Origin: Strix aluco
Taxonomy: Eukaryota > Chordata > Aves > Strigiformes > Strigidae
Length of the DNA: 64,000 nt
Assembly: GCF_031877795.1 (NCBI RefSeq)
Contig: NC_133938.1
Span: 14,292,920-14,356,919, forward strand
Reading direction: 5' to 3'
Position 1 is the stretch's first letter; each line of letters begins with the position of its first letter. A program made the translations under genes and the position numbers. Shown here one piece after another: positions 27,801 through 40,935 of the stretch. Below the pieces are notes generated by a model. That model was not told where the DNA came from. It did no database searches and saw only the letters and a program-made list of their open reading frames with translations.

Positions 27801-30034
27801 TGAAATGCTGGGACATGGCTGAAGTTTTATCAAGTGAATAACGACATTACAGCGTGACACGGCAAGTTCTTGTGCCTTTGTTTTCAGTGTTATTACGTGG
27901 TTGAGCAGTCAGAGAAACAGCTGCATGTCCTGAGAGGGGCTTCTCGGCAAGTCTAATAGGCTAAAGGAGAGTTGCAATGATTCCAAGCCCAAAACAGAAT
28001 TTTTTTTTTTTAAATTTTTATTTAACAAACCACTTCAAACTGCTATTGGACAAACAGTGCACTCAGTCACTCTGTTTCACAAAGGAAACCCCCGACTTCC
28101 TTGCTGCAAGCCCAATTCTGTGAGGTGCTGAGGATACTCAGCCCTCCCTCCCCCCAAGATTGAGTGGGAATCAGGTTTCACTCAGCATGCTCAGGTGCAC
28201 TACAGGACTAATTTTAATAATTAATCTATTCCTTTTTTTTTTTTTTTTTCTCTAAGTGGTTAATCAAAGACAAGGACTGATATAGGAACAGCCTCTGCTC
28301 ATAGCATCTTCAGGGAATCACTTCTCCTTAAAGATATTTGTAAAAGTATTTTAGCTTTCTTAAATTCTTGAAATGTGGTATATTTAAGAACAAAGGTAGG
28401 AAACTTACATTTATGTGAAATGGACATGAAATAAGGGCAGTTATTAGGATCCCATGGAATCAAGATTCTGTAGATATGAGCAAGTACATTCATGTATCTG
28501 TATAACCCAGGATAATCTCCAAGAAACCACAAATCTGTATGAGCTAGGTTTTATTATACACCTGTGACTGAGTTTAAAGGGAGGATGGTAAGTGTTTGGC
28601 ACATCTCTCTTGGGGAGAGTACCTGCGTGAAGGGTCATGAGAATTTAGGACTTTGGTTTAATGGGGTCAGAAGTCACTCCAATGGCAGAACTCCTGTTGA
28701 ATGGTAAAACTCCCATTGCCTCCAGCATTGTCAAGGCTTTACCTCTACACATACATCATAGATAGTGCCAGTCTCAAGGCACTCAAGTCTCAAGTCCATG
28801 GGCAACTATGGACACTACTGTGGGTTTCACCCTGCTTATTAGCACTTGCATGTATCATGGATGCACACTGTGAAATTTTCCTGCAGCTGTGTTTTGGGGA
28901 TGTCCATGGTACAGTTCCCATGTTCACAGCTGTGATGCTGGTGGATAAGATATAGCAGGCACACAAGGAAGAGTTCAGAGCTGTCTGGCGTGGTACAACT
29001 CCTAGCATCAGATCTGACCCACAGCCACAGATCAGTCTGGATAATTTCCTATTGTAAAGAAATTCACAGGAGAGAAAAAGCAATTGCAAATTCAAAGAAA
29101 TTTCCTGGTGCTTTCTTAATCATCTTGTCAACAATAAGGTTTTGTCAAAGGAATTTAGCCTAGGGAGCTCTGTTCAATCAATCACACATATTTTAGGACA
29201 GGATGGGAAAAACTGTGTGTGGTGTTAACCTACCTCCAACTAGAGCTAGGATGGCTCTGTAAATCTGTTTGCAGATTTGCATCCCTACTTCTGTCTCAAT
29301 ACTACGACGACTAACTGAACAGAGTACTTCTGCACAGTCTTCTGTAATGAAGGAAAACTGCTCAGTGGTGGGCATGGGTAGAGCAAGATACTGCTGCTTT
29401 GGCTTCTACTCCTAGCGGTTCTGGGACCATCGCAGAAGAATTTCACCCATCTGCAGTTTGTAGAAGAAAATAATAGTCGTATGCATATCAAGACATAATA
29501 TTATTTTCCTAAGATGAGGATCCAGAAGAGCACTGAGAAACAATCTCATCTATTGTCTAAGCAAATTAAAAACTTCTCTGTTGATTGGTAACTGTATTTT
29601 GCAAACTAAGTGATAACATAAAAATGAGCACGTAGGTCCTAAAATGCTAAATGTTCCAAGCTGTTGGAGTTCTGCTAATAGCACATTGCTTAGCAACTGC
29701 TATATTTAAAATAGGTCCTTAATTCCACTGTTAAATGTACGTATTTTACATACTGGAAGAATAACATAATGTTCTATCCTCAAGTAAATATGATATTAGA
29801 GCTTCACACTGCATGAAACACTCTCTGTGTAGGTACAGAATGATAGTTATTTTTAGTTGAGCACTGAATGGTATGAAATACACAAAATTTAATAAAGCAT
29901 GCAAAACATCTGCCTGCAAATAAAAATATTTGCACTCATGTTGAAGAGTTGTAGTTTCTTTCATAATTAATTACAATTAAATTGTAAGATACCGAGTGAA
30001 GTGATATATCATCATTTTGCCCCATCAAGGTAGC

Positions 30035-30046
30035 TGACAGCTGTCA
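30035..30046. promoter_or_regulatory. Perfect TGACAG palindrome (TALE homeodomain type site)
   Basis: TGACAGCTGTCA reads the same on both strands. It is two TGACAG half-sites back to back with a CAGCTG E-box at the centre. TGACAG is the known core for MEIS, PKNOX and TGIF factors, and the palindrome is their reported dimer form. It lies in the long ADGRL4 intron; a function is not shown. Confidence 0.4.
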
Positions 30047-31738
30047 AATTTGGCAACTAAGAAATCTTTTTTTCCTTCCTCCCCCCTCCCTTTTTTTTAA
30101 ACAAGACAAAAGAGCACTTGAAAGCTCAGAGGGAAATGGTCCATCTTTCATGGCGGTAGCTCAGTTAGCACCTGGACATCTGGTAAAATGAAACAGATAA
30201 GGAGGAGAGGTATTCAGGAAAATTTGAATGTCAGTTCATTAGCACTAAAAGACATTTAGTGTTTTAGACTATACTTTCACCAGGAAAGGCTTCCTGACTA
30301 GGATAGCTTTTCTGATTAAAACCAGAAAGGACACCCCTGAACAATGAAAATCCCTGTGGATGGGGCATTTATCCAGGATGTTGGAGACATGGGCACAATT
30401 TTCTGTTATATTTAATATTCAGACTAGGCTATGACCCATAGTTTCTCCATCCTCTGTAGCAGCTATTCACTGCTATTGCTCTGTCAGCCCTACTGGATCT
30501 ATTCCATGCCATATAAATAATTAAATATTCACTGGAGCAGGGAGACCTGGATCTCCCTCATCCCCCAGTTCCTCATCCAGAACTATCTAAAGACAGTTCT
30601 TTTTTTAACAGTGGAGTAATTGTTTAATACAAGACTGAGTTTTTGAGGCTATTTCCAATACACATGTATTTATAGAATGAAAAAGGAATTGGTAATTTTA
30701 TATGATATTCTTGTGTAAAAGATACACTCCAGCCTTTGAAAAGTTATTAAAACACTTCGAATACCAGCCTTTTAAGGCTCTCTAGAGTTACAAAGAAGAG
30801 AAGGTATAAGAAAGAGGCAGCTAATTCTAAAGATTCAGACATACTAGTTCTGATTCAGTCTGAGCACTTTACATTCAAACTTCAAAAACGAAACCCCCAA
30901 ATCATTCCCTTTTCCTTTCTTAGTCTCTGTCTCAATAATTGATGAAACCATCTATATGCTGATGTCAGATCTCACAAAAAAGAATGAGAAAATTTCTCCT
31001 GCTGCTCTCTTAGGCATATACTTGAATTTTTTACATATATCATATTGAATTTGGCTCTTTCAAAAAATGTCTGAAGTTCAGAGCAGCTGTATCTGTATCA
31101 GTCTTTACAATGACCCTCATTATGAGTGTTTGAATTAATGAGCTTGTGATGGTCTGAAGTCTGCCATAAGAGAGCAATACATTTCTGTCTTTCTGGCTGT
31201 ATGGTTAATGGCTGGGTAAAATGACAACATTCAGTGGGTCATCGTTATTTTAGTCAGGGGAGAAGAGAAATAAGCTATTAACAATACAACAGTTTAAGCT
31301 TCAGAATGAAAATGTATGCTATATTAATTGCATAAAATTGGACACAAGCTGGCAGTCAAACAGTCTGGGTTTGTCTCCTGACTGATTTATCTCATTATCA
31401 TGTCCCCAGTGAATATACCTTCTCAAATTCTTTAGGTATACAACAGTAGTCTTATCTGGGAGTGGAAAATGTAACAACATTAACAAACCCCCTTTAAGGC
31501 TATATTTTGGGGAAATATTTTCAATAATACAGGATTTCGTGATTCTAAGATTTTAATGTTTTCACTTGTTTTAAAAGTTAAACCATAGCTAAATCTTGTC
31601 TCAGGAAATACATAATTTTCACATAGGGTTGTTCTTTATATATGAATACTTCAAAGTTGTTCTTTTACATACCTCAGGCTGTAGATTTAGACTCAATTAA
31701 ATGTTGCCTTTATATTTTTAGAATACTTATATCAAGCT

Positions 31739-31765
31739 GTAAATAAATATATAAATAAATAAATG
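31739..31765. repeat. AAAT microsatellite
   Basis: Short interrupted run of AAAT/AAATA units in the long intron. Ordinary simple sequence. Confidence 0.75.
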
Positions 31766-34465
31766 GGGTTTCTATATTTTTCATCAGAGTAAACAGCTTT
31801 TCCAACTTCTGGATTCGATGTTGTTTCTTATTGGATTGCAAAGCTAATCACATATTAACCTAAATGTTTTTATTTAGCCTCAGTTCTACAGCCAAGGGCA
31901 GGAGGGATGAACCAATAGAGCTGTATCTGACCTCAGCTGTAAATGTTAGCCCAACTTGATCTAGTGGTAGGACTAGAGTCTATCTTGCTTGCACTGTAAT
32001 TAAGTACTAGATTTACTCTTCTCCTCTTCCAAGAAGCTTTTGAGAAGATGTATTTAAGTGGGAGTTGGTAATGACATAAATCAGGCTGTTTAATGAACTG
32101 ATTCCAGGTGCATCAAAGACTTCAGACTACATGTTACACCTCTCCTATGGTTTCTTTGCATAAATGGAAACCTGTCTTAGGTTGCATCGGGAGCCTTATG
32201 CAGGAGACCTGCAGAAGTATTTTTACCTGTCAAAGAGGAGTGAAAAAGTTACATATTATCTTTTAGCACAACTAGCTTGAGTGAACGGATGAGCTACCAG
32301 GAGGGAGGCAGCATCAGGAGCATGACTGAGATGTTGAGTCTGACAACAGGCTATATTTGCTATTTTGGACACATGAATAATTGACAGAAAGCTGTCCATG
32401 CCTTCCACACTGCCAGATCCTCTAAAGGATTTGACCCTTTGTTTTTTAGAAATGTTCATGTTTCTGCTGTGGATGTGGTCACAAAATCCCATGCTGTGGC
32501 TTAGCGGTCTTACTCAAAGCCACAAAAAGCTCTTTCAGTGACCAAGTGAGATTTCCAAACAGAGTATTCACATGCAATTACTACTGGGACTTTAAATTTG
32601 TTTTGCTAAATGCCTGTGAGTGATGAATGAGAGGGCAGTAGAATAGCAGAAGAAAGCATGATTTGAGTGACAAAATATGTAGTGTGGATGTAGTCATTAT
32701 GTAATTACTAAGAAAGTCCAAAAGACATCATCAGTCTATATAACTAAAGCAAACCTATGGTGTCCTTTCAATTAACAATTTAGGGTAGAGATATGTGTTT
32801 ATAGTAAATGTGCTTATAACAAGGCAATGCAAAGAATCACCAAGACAATAATAAACAATCAGGAAAAAAAAAAAAAAAGAGACTGATTCAGACAGTTGTG
32901 TGACTTTCCTGAAAAAAAAAGTTCACTAAGGCTTAACATACATGGATCCATTCAAATAGTGGGCACAGTTTATCTTGTTAGAAAAGAAGGAAGATGCCTG
33001 GGACATTAACAGGCACCAAGCTGTGGAATGTTTCAGGAAATCTGCACAGCCAGTTGGCACCTGCGGGTGCTCTTCCTCTTCCCCCTGACATCCACCTGTA
33101 CTCCCTCACCTGATATTTCTGCTTGCTTCACTCTTGACAACAGAGGACATGCTTGACTTTTCAAGTCTAATGTCTTTTCAGTACATCTGAGGGAGAACTT
33201 CACATGCTTTTTTCTTATAACACTCCTAAGTTGAATTTTTAAAAAAACCTTTTATATAAAATATCCTTCAAGGATCTTTGAGCCCTATGTGATGAATTTG
33301 TTCCTGTGTAACAACATAGGAGCAAGAAATTTTCATGCTGTAGACTAATGGCCAGCCTCTTTTTCCAAGTATTTCCAGGGATTTTAGAACAGGGGCTTTA
33401 ATGACAAAGGGAAGGAAGGGAAAACCTTAATTTCACTTGAAAGCCCTGGTCTTGCTGAGAAACTGCATCCATTGGGTATGACAGTATGGAAGCTGTGGCT
33501 TGGAGATTAAAGCTGGTCCTGTCCGCTAAACAGGGCAAGCAAGTACTTTCCAACTCAGTGATTATTTAGCACAGCAGGTATTGTTGTTGCTGAATAACAT
33601 TGCAGTTTGAACTAATCTGTTTCAACCAAAATTGCAGACTCAGTCTTCAGTGCCACAATATAATTAATTATCTCTGCTTTATCCACAATGGCATAAGAAA
33701 TGCAATGGAGACACCTTTAACTGAAGTCACAGAGGGACTAATGAAAAGGGGACTATTATTCTTTCATAAAGAATAATAAATCCATTGCTAGTCCCTGTAG
33801 GAAATTTATTTCCACTAAAAGGGCAGACTGAGGAACAGGAGTAGATATAAAAACATGTTTAAAACAGCTGTTTTCTGAAAAACACACAGTAAACGGTGCA
33901 GAGGATAATTTTCTCATCTATCTAAGGAACATAACTAGACATTTATCACAAATAACCCTTTGGAAAACCCAGAATTTTCCAAAGCATAAATATTCACTGA
34001 AAATGTGAGATGGTGGTATGGTTTGTTGTGATGGAGGTCAGAGGTCAAACAGCTTTTTCAATAGTAATCCTTAGAATATCAAGAAATATGAGGAGTAACA
34101 AACATGAGCTGCTTCACTGGAGAACAGGAATAATAATGTGAAGAAGCTCGAAAAGGCAGTGTACTTGATTATACCAGTGTGATGTGATTGACCTCAGAGG
34201 GGCTTTTTTTTTTTTCAAGTGGGAGCAAAGGACTATCAGATCATGCTCAATATTGAAGTCTGGGAAATGTAAAACTTTAAACTCTTTGAATATTTACTTT
34301 TCTACAAGAAAGATGTTCCGTTTGAATGGCCTAGATTAAGTACATGAAATTTGTGAGTATATGAGAAAACAGCAGAGTAATGGATTTGCCAGGAAATTTT
34401 TCTGCATTGATTGCAGCAGTATTACTAATCCTGAATCAACCTAAATGTACAGAACTGAATAAGTA

Positions 34466-34610
34466 TTAGAGCTGTCCAATAAGATTTGATGAATGCACTA
34501 TTCCATTAATTTTACCTTTTTTGTTGAATAAATTATTTGACAAATAATGGTAAAATTCATCAAATAAATTATCTGATGAATATATTTTTTAAGTAATCGA
34601 CTAGCTCTAA
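34466..34610. mobile_element. Palindromic nonautonomous DNA transposon relic, MITE-like
   Basis: Begins TTAGAGCT and ends AGCTCTAA, and the next bases of each end also pair approximately (GTCCAATAA on the left, GTCGATTA on the right arm). The interior is also largely self-complementary: TTTGATGAAT and ATTTTACC on the left are answered by GGTAAAATTCATCAAA on the right. Length 145 bp, no coding capacity. No clear target-site duplication remains, so it is old. It resembles a TAGAGCTGGTC-ended repeat known to me from sauropsid genomes; the family name is uncertain. Confidence 0.55.
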
Positions 34611-37600
34611 TGAATATGCAGGCAGTTCCTTAATGAAAAGCATTACTCTACTGTTAGCCTGCTTTCATCACTCATATGTCACTTTTTTGTATTTTGCAAC
34701 TGCAATCTGTATATTTTATTCATTTACCCATTCATTTATACATGGGAAGTTCAAAACAGTATGGTTAATCAATCACTGCAATTCTTAGAATATTTTTGCT
34801 TTACAGTTGATTATTCATTACATTTATTACATACTGGAATGCTTAATAAAAAGAACTTGGCTTTTCTGAGGACACCTCTCCTAAGAACTATTCTTGGCTT
34901 GTATGTTCCAAGTCAAGTTTACAGGAATGCTCTGAAAATTGCAGAGTCCATTTATAAGCCATTCTTATAGTTGCAAACACTACAATTACCAATTGTTTCA
35001 AGAAACTGGAGCTTGAAGCCAAGCCAGACACACCTTCAAGGTCCCCAAAACACACATTAGAGGAGTAAAACAGGGAAGAGTGTACAGAATCTATCTCCTC
35101 GCTGCACAGCACTAGGATGTTTGGATAAAAGCCACAGAGAGGATTATTTGGATGATGTTCAATTTTGGAAATGTTCCAGCCTCAAAGAGCAAGGCTGTAT
35201 TTTGTTATTACAGAGGTAATCTTGACAAATGATACTGATAGATTTATACAGTTAAATGGCAAATTGCACCTGTTAATGTTACAACATGTCACACTTCTGC
35301 ATCCTGTTTCCTCACAGAGGTGTGCCAATTTATTGTGGCAGAGACAGTAGGTACAATGGTCAAGCCTGCATGACTGTCAATACTGCAGAGGTGCAAATCA
35401 TGTTATCATGGGTGACGTTGAACTTGCTGCACGAAGCTCAACAGAACAGATTTAATGGGAGAAGGTGGTTGGAGAGAGCTATATTAGAAGGGTTGCCTAT
35501 AGCTGCACTTGGAGTAGCAATAATTCTCTTCCAAATTTTCCTTTTAATGGCTTGTAGACTTTCATAAGAACAGCATTAACAGTCTTTGCCCAACCCTTTC
35601 AAACAACATCACTTCTACAGCCAGTTAGACAACTAATATATAGCTGTCCCTCACAACAGGTACAAGTGGAGGGTCTTATACTGTGTCTAGAGGTTAAATG
35701 ATGAAGTTTCCAAAAATGTCAGCAATGCAGAATAAAATGCTTGCACAGGTCTGGTCCCAGTCAACACAGAGTGAGCTGTCCTGCCGGGGGCGGGGGGAAC
35801 CATATATAAGTCCTCCACAATGGGAAGGAGTTTGTTATTGGCTGACATTATGTGCTCAAAGCTGCAGCCACATTACCCTGAAGATAAATGGTTATTTCCA
35901 TTCTACACACTTTTTATTACAGGGGGAATATTATTGTAAGAGTGTATTACAAAAGAAAAGAAAATGTTCTAGGGTTGTTTTTTTTTTTTTTCCTCACTTT
36001 CATACCTCTTATCTCTGGAGCTTATATTTGTATTTGCCTCAGTCAGGCATGGGTTGTGGTGTATGTGAATGTTTGTCCCTTAAAGCTTGTGATAAACTCA
36101 CTTCTCTATTAAAAAGTTTAAATACTTGTTATAAATAATTTCTCCATACTTGTATGCTTTGATCTAATCTACCCCATAGTTTTAACTAAAATGATTGTGG
36201 TTCTAAAGATTACAAGCATTAGGAGGAAGAAATAAGTTGTAGAAATTATCTTCAGCTTGCAGCTTGCATTAAAGGTTTAAAATGCCCTTTCTTTGCTAAC
36301 TGCATCTAAAGAGCTTCTGACATACGCTTTCATGTACAGTCACCAATCTAATAATAATAATATTAATTTTTAGATGGGATCAATAAGACCATTACTTTCC
36401 ACTTAAGAATTCTAAAAGAACCTTAATATTAATAAGCAAACACCTTCAGAAGTAGTGTTTCTGCTTAAGCAGTCGAAAGAGAGAACTTAGTTTGTACTCC
36501 AGATAAACACTTGAGCTCCCTATGCTTCATTATTACTGCAGATTTGAAGCCCAAGGATGTGTTTGAAACGGTGTGCCCTGAGACAGAAGAAGATCTCTTG
36601 GTACAGAACTGGTTCTGTTGTTCATCATTTACATGCTGTCTCAAAGTCATGTTACAGTATAATCCAAACCACAAATCTCCTGGGTCCCCATTCATAGAAA
36701 CTGAAAGCACCATGTGGGTACATGGGCATTTGTGCTAAGAATGACTTTAATGTTTTTGTGCAAGAATCAGATTTGTGGTGAACAGCTCTCCAGAGATTTG
36801 GTATCCAAACTCTCCAGGCTATCTTGGAAAACCTGCAAACTCAATGCTATTAATAGATGAAGCTCAGGGTTAAAGATAAAGTTGAAGCTGCCAGATTTTG
36901 CAGCTTTCTATATGAGGGTTGTGGTGCCCTATCTTGGTTATCCCAGAATAAAAATAACATTTCCTTCTCAGAGTCCTTAATTAGCATTTTTTTTCTTTAA
37001 TTAGCTGTGGGCAGAACAGAAATCTTGGAAAGAGATTGGCTTTTGAAATTGAAAGAGTGGTACTACTTTGGAAAGAGTTTAATCTTTGTTACGGTGGTGC
37101 TCATGCAGTATGCTTGACAGAAAGACTGAACAATGGAAACAGAATTACCACCAGCAACGTACCTGCCACACAGCAGACACCTAACACCAACTTCATCTTC
37201 TAGAGTCAGTGCCTATTTTCATAAGGTTTTCCATATTTTCCTTAGACAATAACCTGGATAGAGTGTGAGCAAATTACCTATCTCCCTGCACTCTTTGAAA
37301 ACATCCCTCTTGCAGTTCAGGCTTCAATTTGCTATCACCCCATCAAAACAAGCTGTCTAAACACTCAAAAAAAAAAAAAATCACACAGCAGATGAAGCAG
37401 CTTGCTGAAAGTGGGTTGCCTTTCCTCCCAGGTCTCGTAGTGCATGATTATGAGAGATAATAATAAAGGTATGTGAATACTGTGAAAACAAGTTATCACA
37501 AAATACTTCCATAACACACAAAAAATAACAAAACAACCACAGGGCTATTTGCTGTCCAGCTACAGCTCACTTAGGCTTCACTTAGGCAAAGGAGTGGGAG

Positions 37601-38816
37601 AAGAAAAACCTGTCTGGCTTCTATCCTCATCCATAGGAGGACTGCATTGGTGCATAGGGCCCATATCAACTTCTATCACCTCACCCTTTTCATTTAATTT
37701 TCAGGGGTTGCTGGAAGATCTGGAGTGCTCAAAGAATGGCTAGAGGCCTCATCTTGAAGGATTTGCCTCTTTGACCAGCTAGACTTACATCAAAGCTGCT
37801 GCAGACCTGCTCTGCCTCTGTACTGTGTACCTAAGATCCCTCATCAGGCACAGCTCACCCAGAGCTGAAAACAAGGTTACAGATGCATAAATTTGGGGCA
37901 TATTGTATATTTTGATAATGCAGTTTTCCTGTGCTAACAGTGCAGTGATACACTACTGCTCATAAATCTTCACCTGAAGGCAGATGAGGAACAGGAACGA
38001 GAGCAAAAACAACAAAAAAGATCCAACCCTGTTGCCTTCATGGAAGAAAGAAAAAACTTAAACCTAAGAAGTGTAAGAATTTCTTAGTAAAGGATGATCT
38101 CTCCCCCTGATTTTGTTTTACCATAGTAACCTGTTAGCTGTCAGGACCATCTGACCCCAGAAGCACTGAGCCAAGGGAAGTTATGGTGCTTTGCCTCTCT
38201 GGAATTCTGCTGTGCTCACCAGGAGGGTGAGATAGGGAGGTATCAGCCTGCAGTTGCATCTGTCAGGTTACTCCCTGCCTATGCACAATCTGCGGTAGGA
38301 ATTTGGGGTGGAACTTCACCAGAATTATACCTGATACTTTATTCAAGCTTTGAAATAGCTAATATATTGAAATAAAACTGGTTTACCATCGTGTGTGTTA
38401 TGTATTGCCACTTCTTTTTACAAATCCTCTCATTTATCACCAAATAGCTTAAAAAGCAACAAAGGGTTATAACTGACTTGACCGTAGATGTCATGAGGCC
38501 TCTCTATTGTAGCTTCTCCTCCTGTTAGCTCCAGCTATTGCCAGATCACTGTCAACCCAGTCATACACAATAATGCCCCATTACAGTTGGAATGGTTTGT
38601 TAAACTTTATAGCACTTAGAAATGCTCCCGAGGCACCAAAATGCCTCGATTCAGAATTGAACATATAATACCTGCCAAATTTGCAGGTTTGAAACCACTT
38701 CCAATAAGAATTAAAAAGGCCCTCTTCACAGCTGAAATAGGGCTATCAATACTTGACTTGTCTGCCCATGTGAAATAGCAGGTTCTTTTCTCTGACGTCG
38801 CAATTTAGTTTAAAAT

Positions 38817-38904
38817 AGCTTTGATGATGACAGGGTACACGCGAGTGATAAAACCATAAAGATGACAGTCTAATCTTACAAAGATGACCGATCACTGATA
38901 AGAG
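38817..38904 (+). ncRNA. Weak candidate box C/D snoRNA-like sequence
   Basis: It has ATGATGA (box C) at 38824-38830, CTGA (box D) at 38895-38898, a CTAA/AAGATGA pair in between that could serve as D' and C', and flanking CTTT/AGAG that can pair as a short terminal stem. The span of 88 bases is normal for a C/D snoRNA. However, it lies on the strand opposite ADGRL4, and such boxes occur by chance in AT-rich DNA. No target rRNA match was checked. Confidence 0.18.
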
Positions 38905-39314
38905 ATTAAGTCACACAACATTTGAAAAACCAGATTATCTGTCTGCTCGGATAGTGTCTGTGTACACCTCCTGCTGAGCTGTGCTGAGATGCCAACAACA
39001 TACAAAGATGCTACTTCTTAAAAACCAGAAATGTTTCACAGATTTTCTCAAACCACTGGGATAAAAGCAAGCAAGCAAGAAAAGCGTTCTGATCTTATAC
39101 TGAGTTTTTTTTGTCAAACATTCATTTTTCAGGCTAGTAAAGTATTTAGATGTACAGCATATAAATAATTTAGAGACACTATAAAAAGGTCTAAATTAGC
39201 CAATTCTGCCCTATAATTAGCACTCACAGCTATGCTGGCAATGGGTGGGTGATTATTAAACACCTTTTATTATCATTTTTATGTACTACAATAAAAAATG
39301 AAAATTATACTTAC

Positions 39315-39381
39315 AAGAATTATTAGACATGCTGGTCCTATAAAACTCCATATAAAGTTATTCTTTGTGCTGAGCCAACAT
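39315..39381 (-). CDS. ADGRL4: ADGRL4 exon: extracellular loop 2 and first part of TM5
   Basis: A 67-base exon, phase 2 in and phase 0 out, acceptor atttcag, donor GTAAGT. It encodes the rest of a split Val followed by [20 protein letters not shown] and IL. The CW pair is the conserved loop-2 Cys that bonds to TM3. The exon ends in the middle of TM5, and the following intron is about 14.9 kb, the longest complete intron in the window. Confidence 0.95.
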
Positions 39382-39475
39382 CTGAAATGTAAACAGCAGA
39401 AAATGACTTGAAATGTGCTATTGTGACTATTACATCCTTATGTACGTTGATTTGGACACAGAAACAGTGACTTAC
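39382..39475 (-). other. ADGRL4 intron, 94 bp
   Basis: Very short intron between the TM3-TM4 exon and the loop-2/TM5 exon, GTAAGT to atttcag. No other content. Confidence 0.93.
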
Positions 39476-39696
39476 ACTTCTGTGGTGCCATAATACTTGT
39501 AGCCCAGTGCAGCAGAGATTCCAACAACCACGGCTGGACTGACGTAGCCAAAGACATAGAAATTCTTGTGCAAGAAACCCTTGTTGTAGATGACTCCCAT
39601 AACTATAAGGTAGAGGTGAATACCTTCAATGCACATCCATGCAAAAGCAGCTAGAAGGAAATAATGGAGTAATCCAGCAGTAATTGAACAGAAGAG
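39476..39696 (-). CDS. ADGRL4: ADGRL4 exon: TM3, second intracellular loop, TM4
   Basis: A 221-base exon, phase 0 in and phase 2 out, acceptor tttctag, donor GTAAGT. TM3 is [20 protein letters not shown] continuing [12 protein letters not shown], with the Cys that normally pairs with extracellular loop 2. Then come [20 protein letters not shown]4 [19 protein letters not shown] and TTEV. The HLYLIV motif at the end of TM3 is typical of adhesion GPCRs. The exon is followed by a 94-bp intron. Confidence 0.96.
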
Positions 39697-40731
39697 CTAG
39701 AAATGCAATCAGAGAAAGCAAGAGTCATAATTCTATTAATATGCCTCTGTTAATATAACAGCATAAGCACAGCAACCTAGTGACTCTAAAGTGGTGGTCC
39801 GTCAGCCCAGGTGTAATGCTGATTGACAAAAACTTGGCCTACACCCACGAGCACACTTGTTCATTAGTGTTTTCTGTAGCAACTGGTAAAATAAAGAGAC
39901 TACATTAAACTTTTAAAATTGGTGCACGAATTCCCAGAAAAACTGTATAAACAAATTGACAAGGTTGATCCCACAGTTATAGCTGAGTAGTCTATACGCT
40001 GTTCTGATCTAGACAAAGTTCATTTTTATGATTTTGATAACAGTGTAATTAGGCATCACAAGGAATTATTTCTGAAATAACGTTTGTTGCTACAAAGTGT
40101 TTGCAAAATTATATTTCTCAATCACTCAGTACTGGAGTACTACCTCAGGCATAGCAGCTCATATTTTTTCAAGTAATTTAAAATCCTATTCAGCTACTTA
40201 TAGTAGGAGTATTCTGATAATTTATGCATAATTTATTTCCTAAAACTAACATGAGGTGCAAAAATCAACAGTCAAACTTGTATGAAAAGCAAGAAGGACA
40301 GGTCAAGACTTTACATGCAGAAAGGAAAAGGGTCCTCCAGCCAACAGTGCAATATCTTAAATGCCAGCTTGGAACTGCAGCTCTGGCCTGGCTTCTAGGG
40401 AAAACTGTCATCCAGAAAGCCACCAATGCAGTTTTGTACAACATCCAAACAGATGTGAAAAGTGAAAATGCTAAACATATTGAGACCACAGCCTCAGTTA
40501 AGGTGACAAAGTTTAAATGAAACCCGTAGAGCAAAGTCAATATACACCAGCTCAGACGAAGGCCCTACTTCTTTAAACGTCCATTTTATATTTTCCGTCA
40601 CTAGACTGGGAAGTCACTGTCACTAGAATATTCATACTGATACTAGGAAATACTGGAAGTAGATGGAAAAAATCACATCTTATACTGTATATTTACAACA
40701 CAAAATCAAGATACAACTGAAAACTACCCAC
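39697..40731 (-). other. ADGRL4 intron, about 1.0 kb
   Basis: Ordinary AT-rich intron. Both strands carry overlapping frames of 90-98 codons at about 40224-40540 with no recognisable domain and no splice logic, so they are judged chance frames. Confidence 0.8.
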
Positions 40732-40935
40732 CTTATTATTGTTCATATTAATTCCAATCAGAAAAATAAGTTCCGCCAGGAAAAGGCTGCAGCAGAGGTT
40801 TTTGTGAATTGTTGTTCTAGTGCTTTGAATTTCACTGAAGAACCAGAATGTAAAAATGCACATGGAGAGGCAAATCAACGAAATAATTATTCCTAGCTGA
40901 GTGATTCTTGTAAGAATGTTATAATTTGTAACACC
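40732..40935 (-). CDS. ADGRL4: ADGRL4 exon: TM1, first intracellular loop, TM2
   Basis: A 204-base, phase 0-0 exon, acceptor ttcccccag, donor GTGGGT. It encodes [15 protein letters not shown], then the hydrophobic helix [18 protein letters not shown], then loop [13 protein letters not shown], then TM2 [20 protein letters not shown]. The first intracellular loop looks identical to human, and changes are confined to single residues in the helices. Family-B2 7TM fold. Confidence 0.96.
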
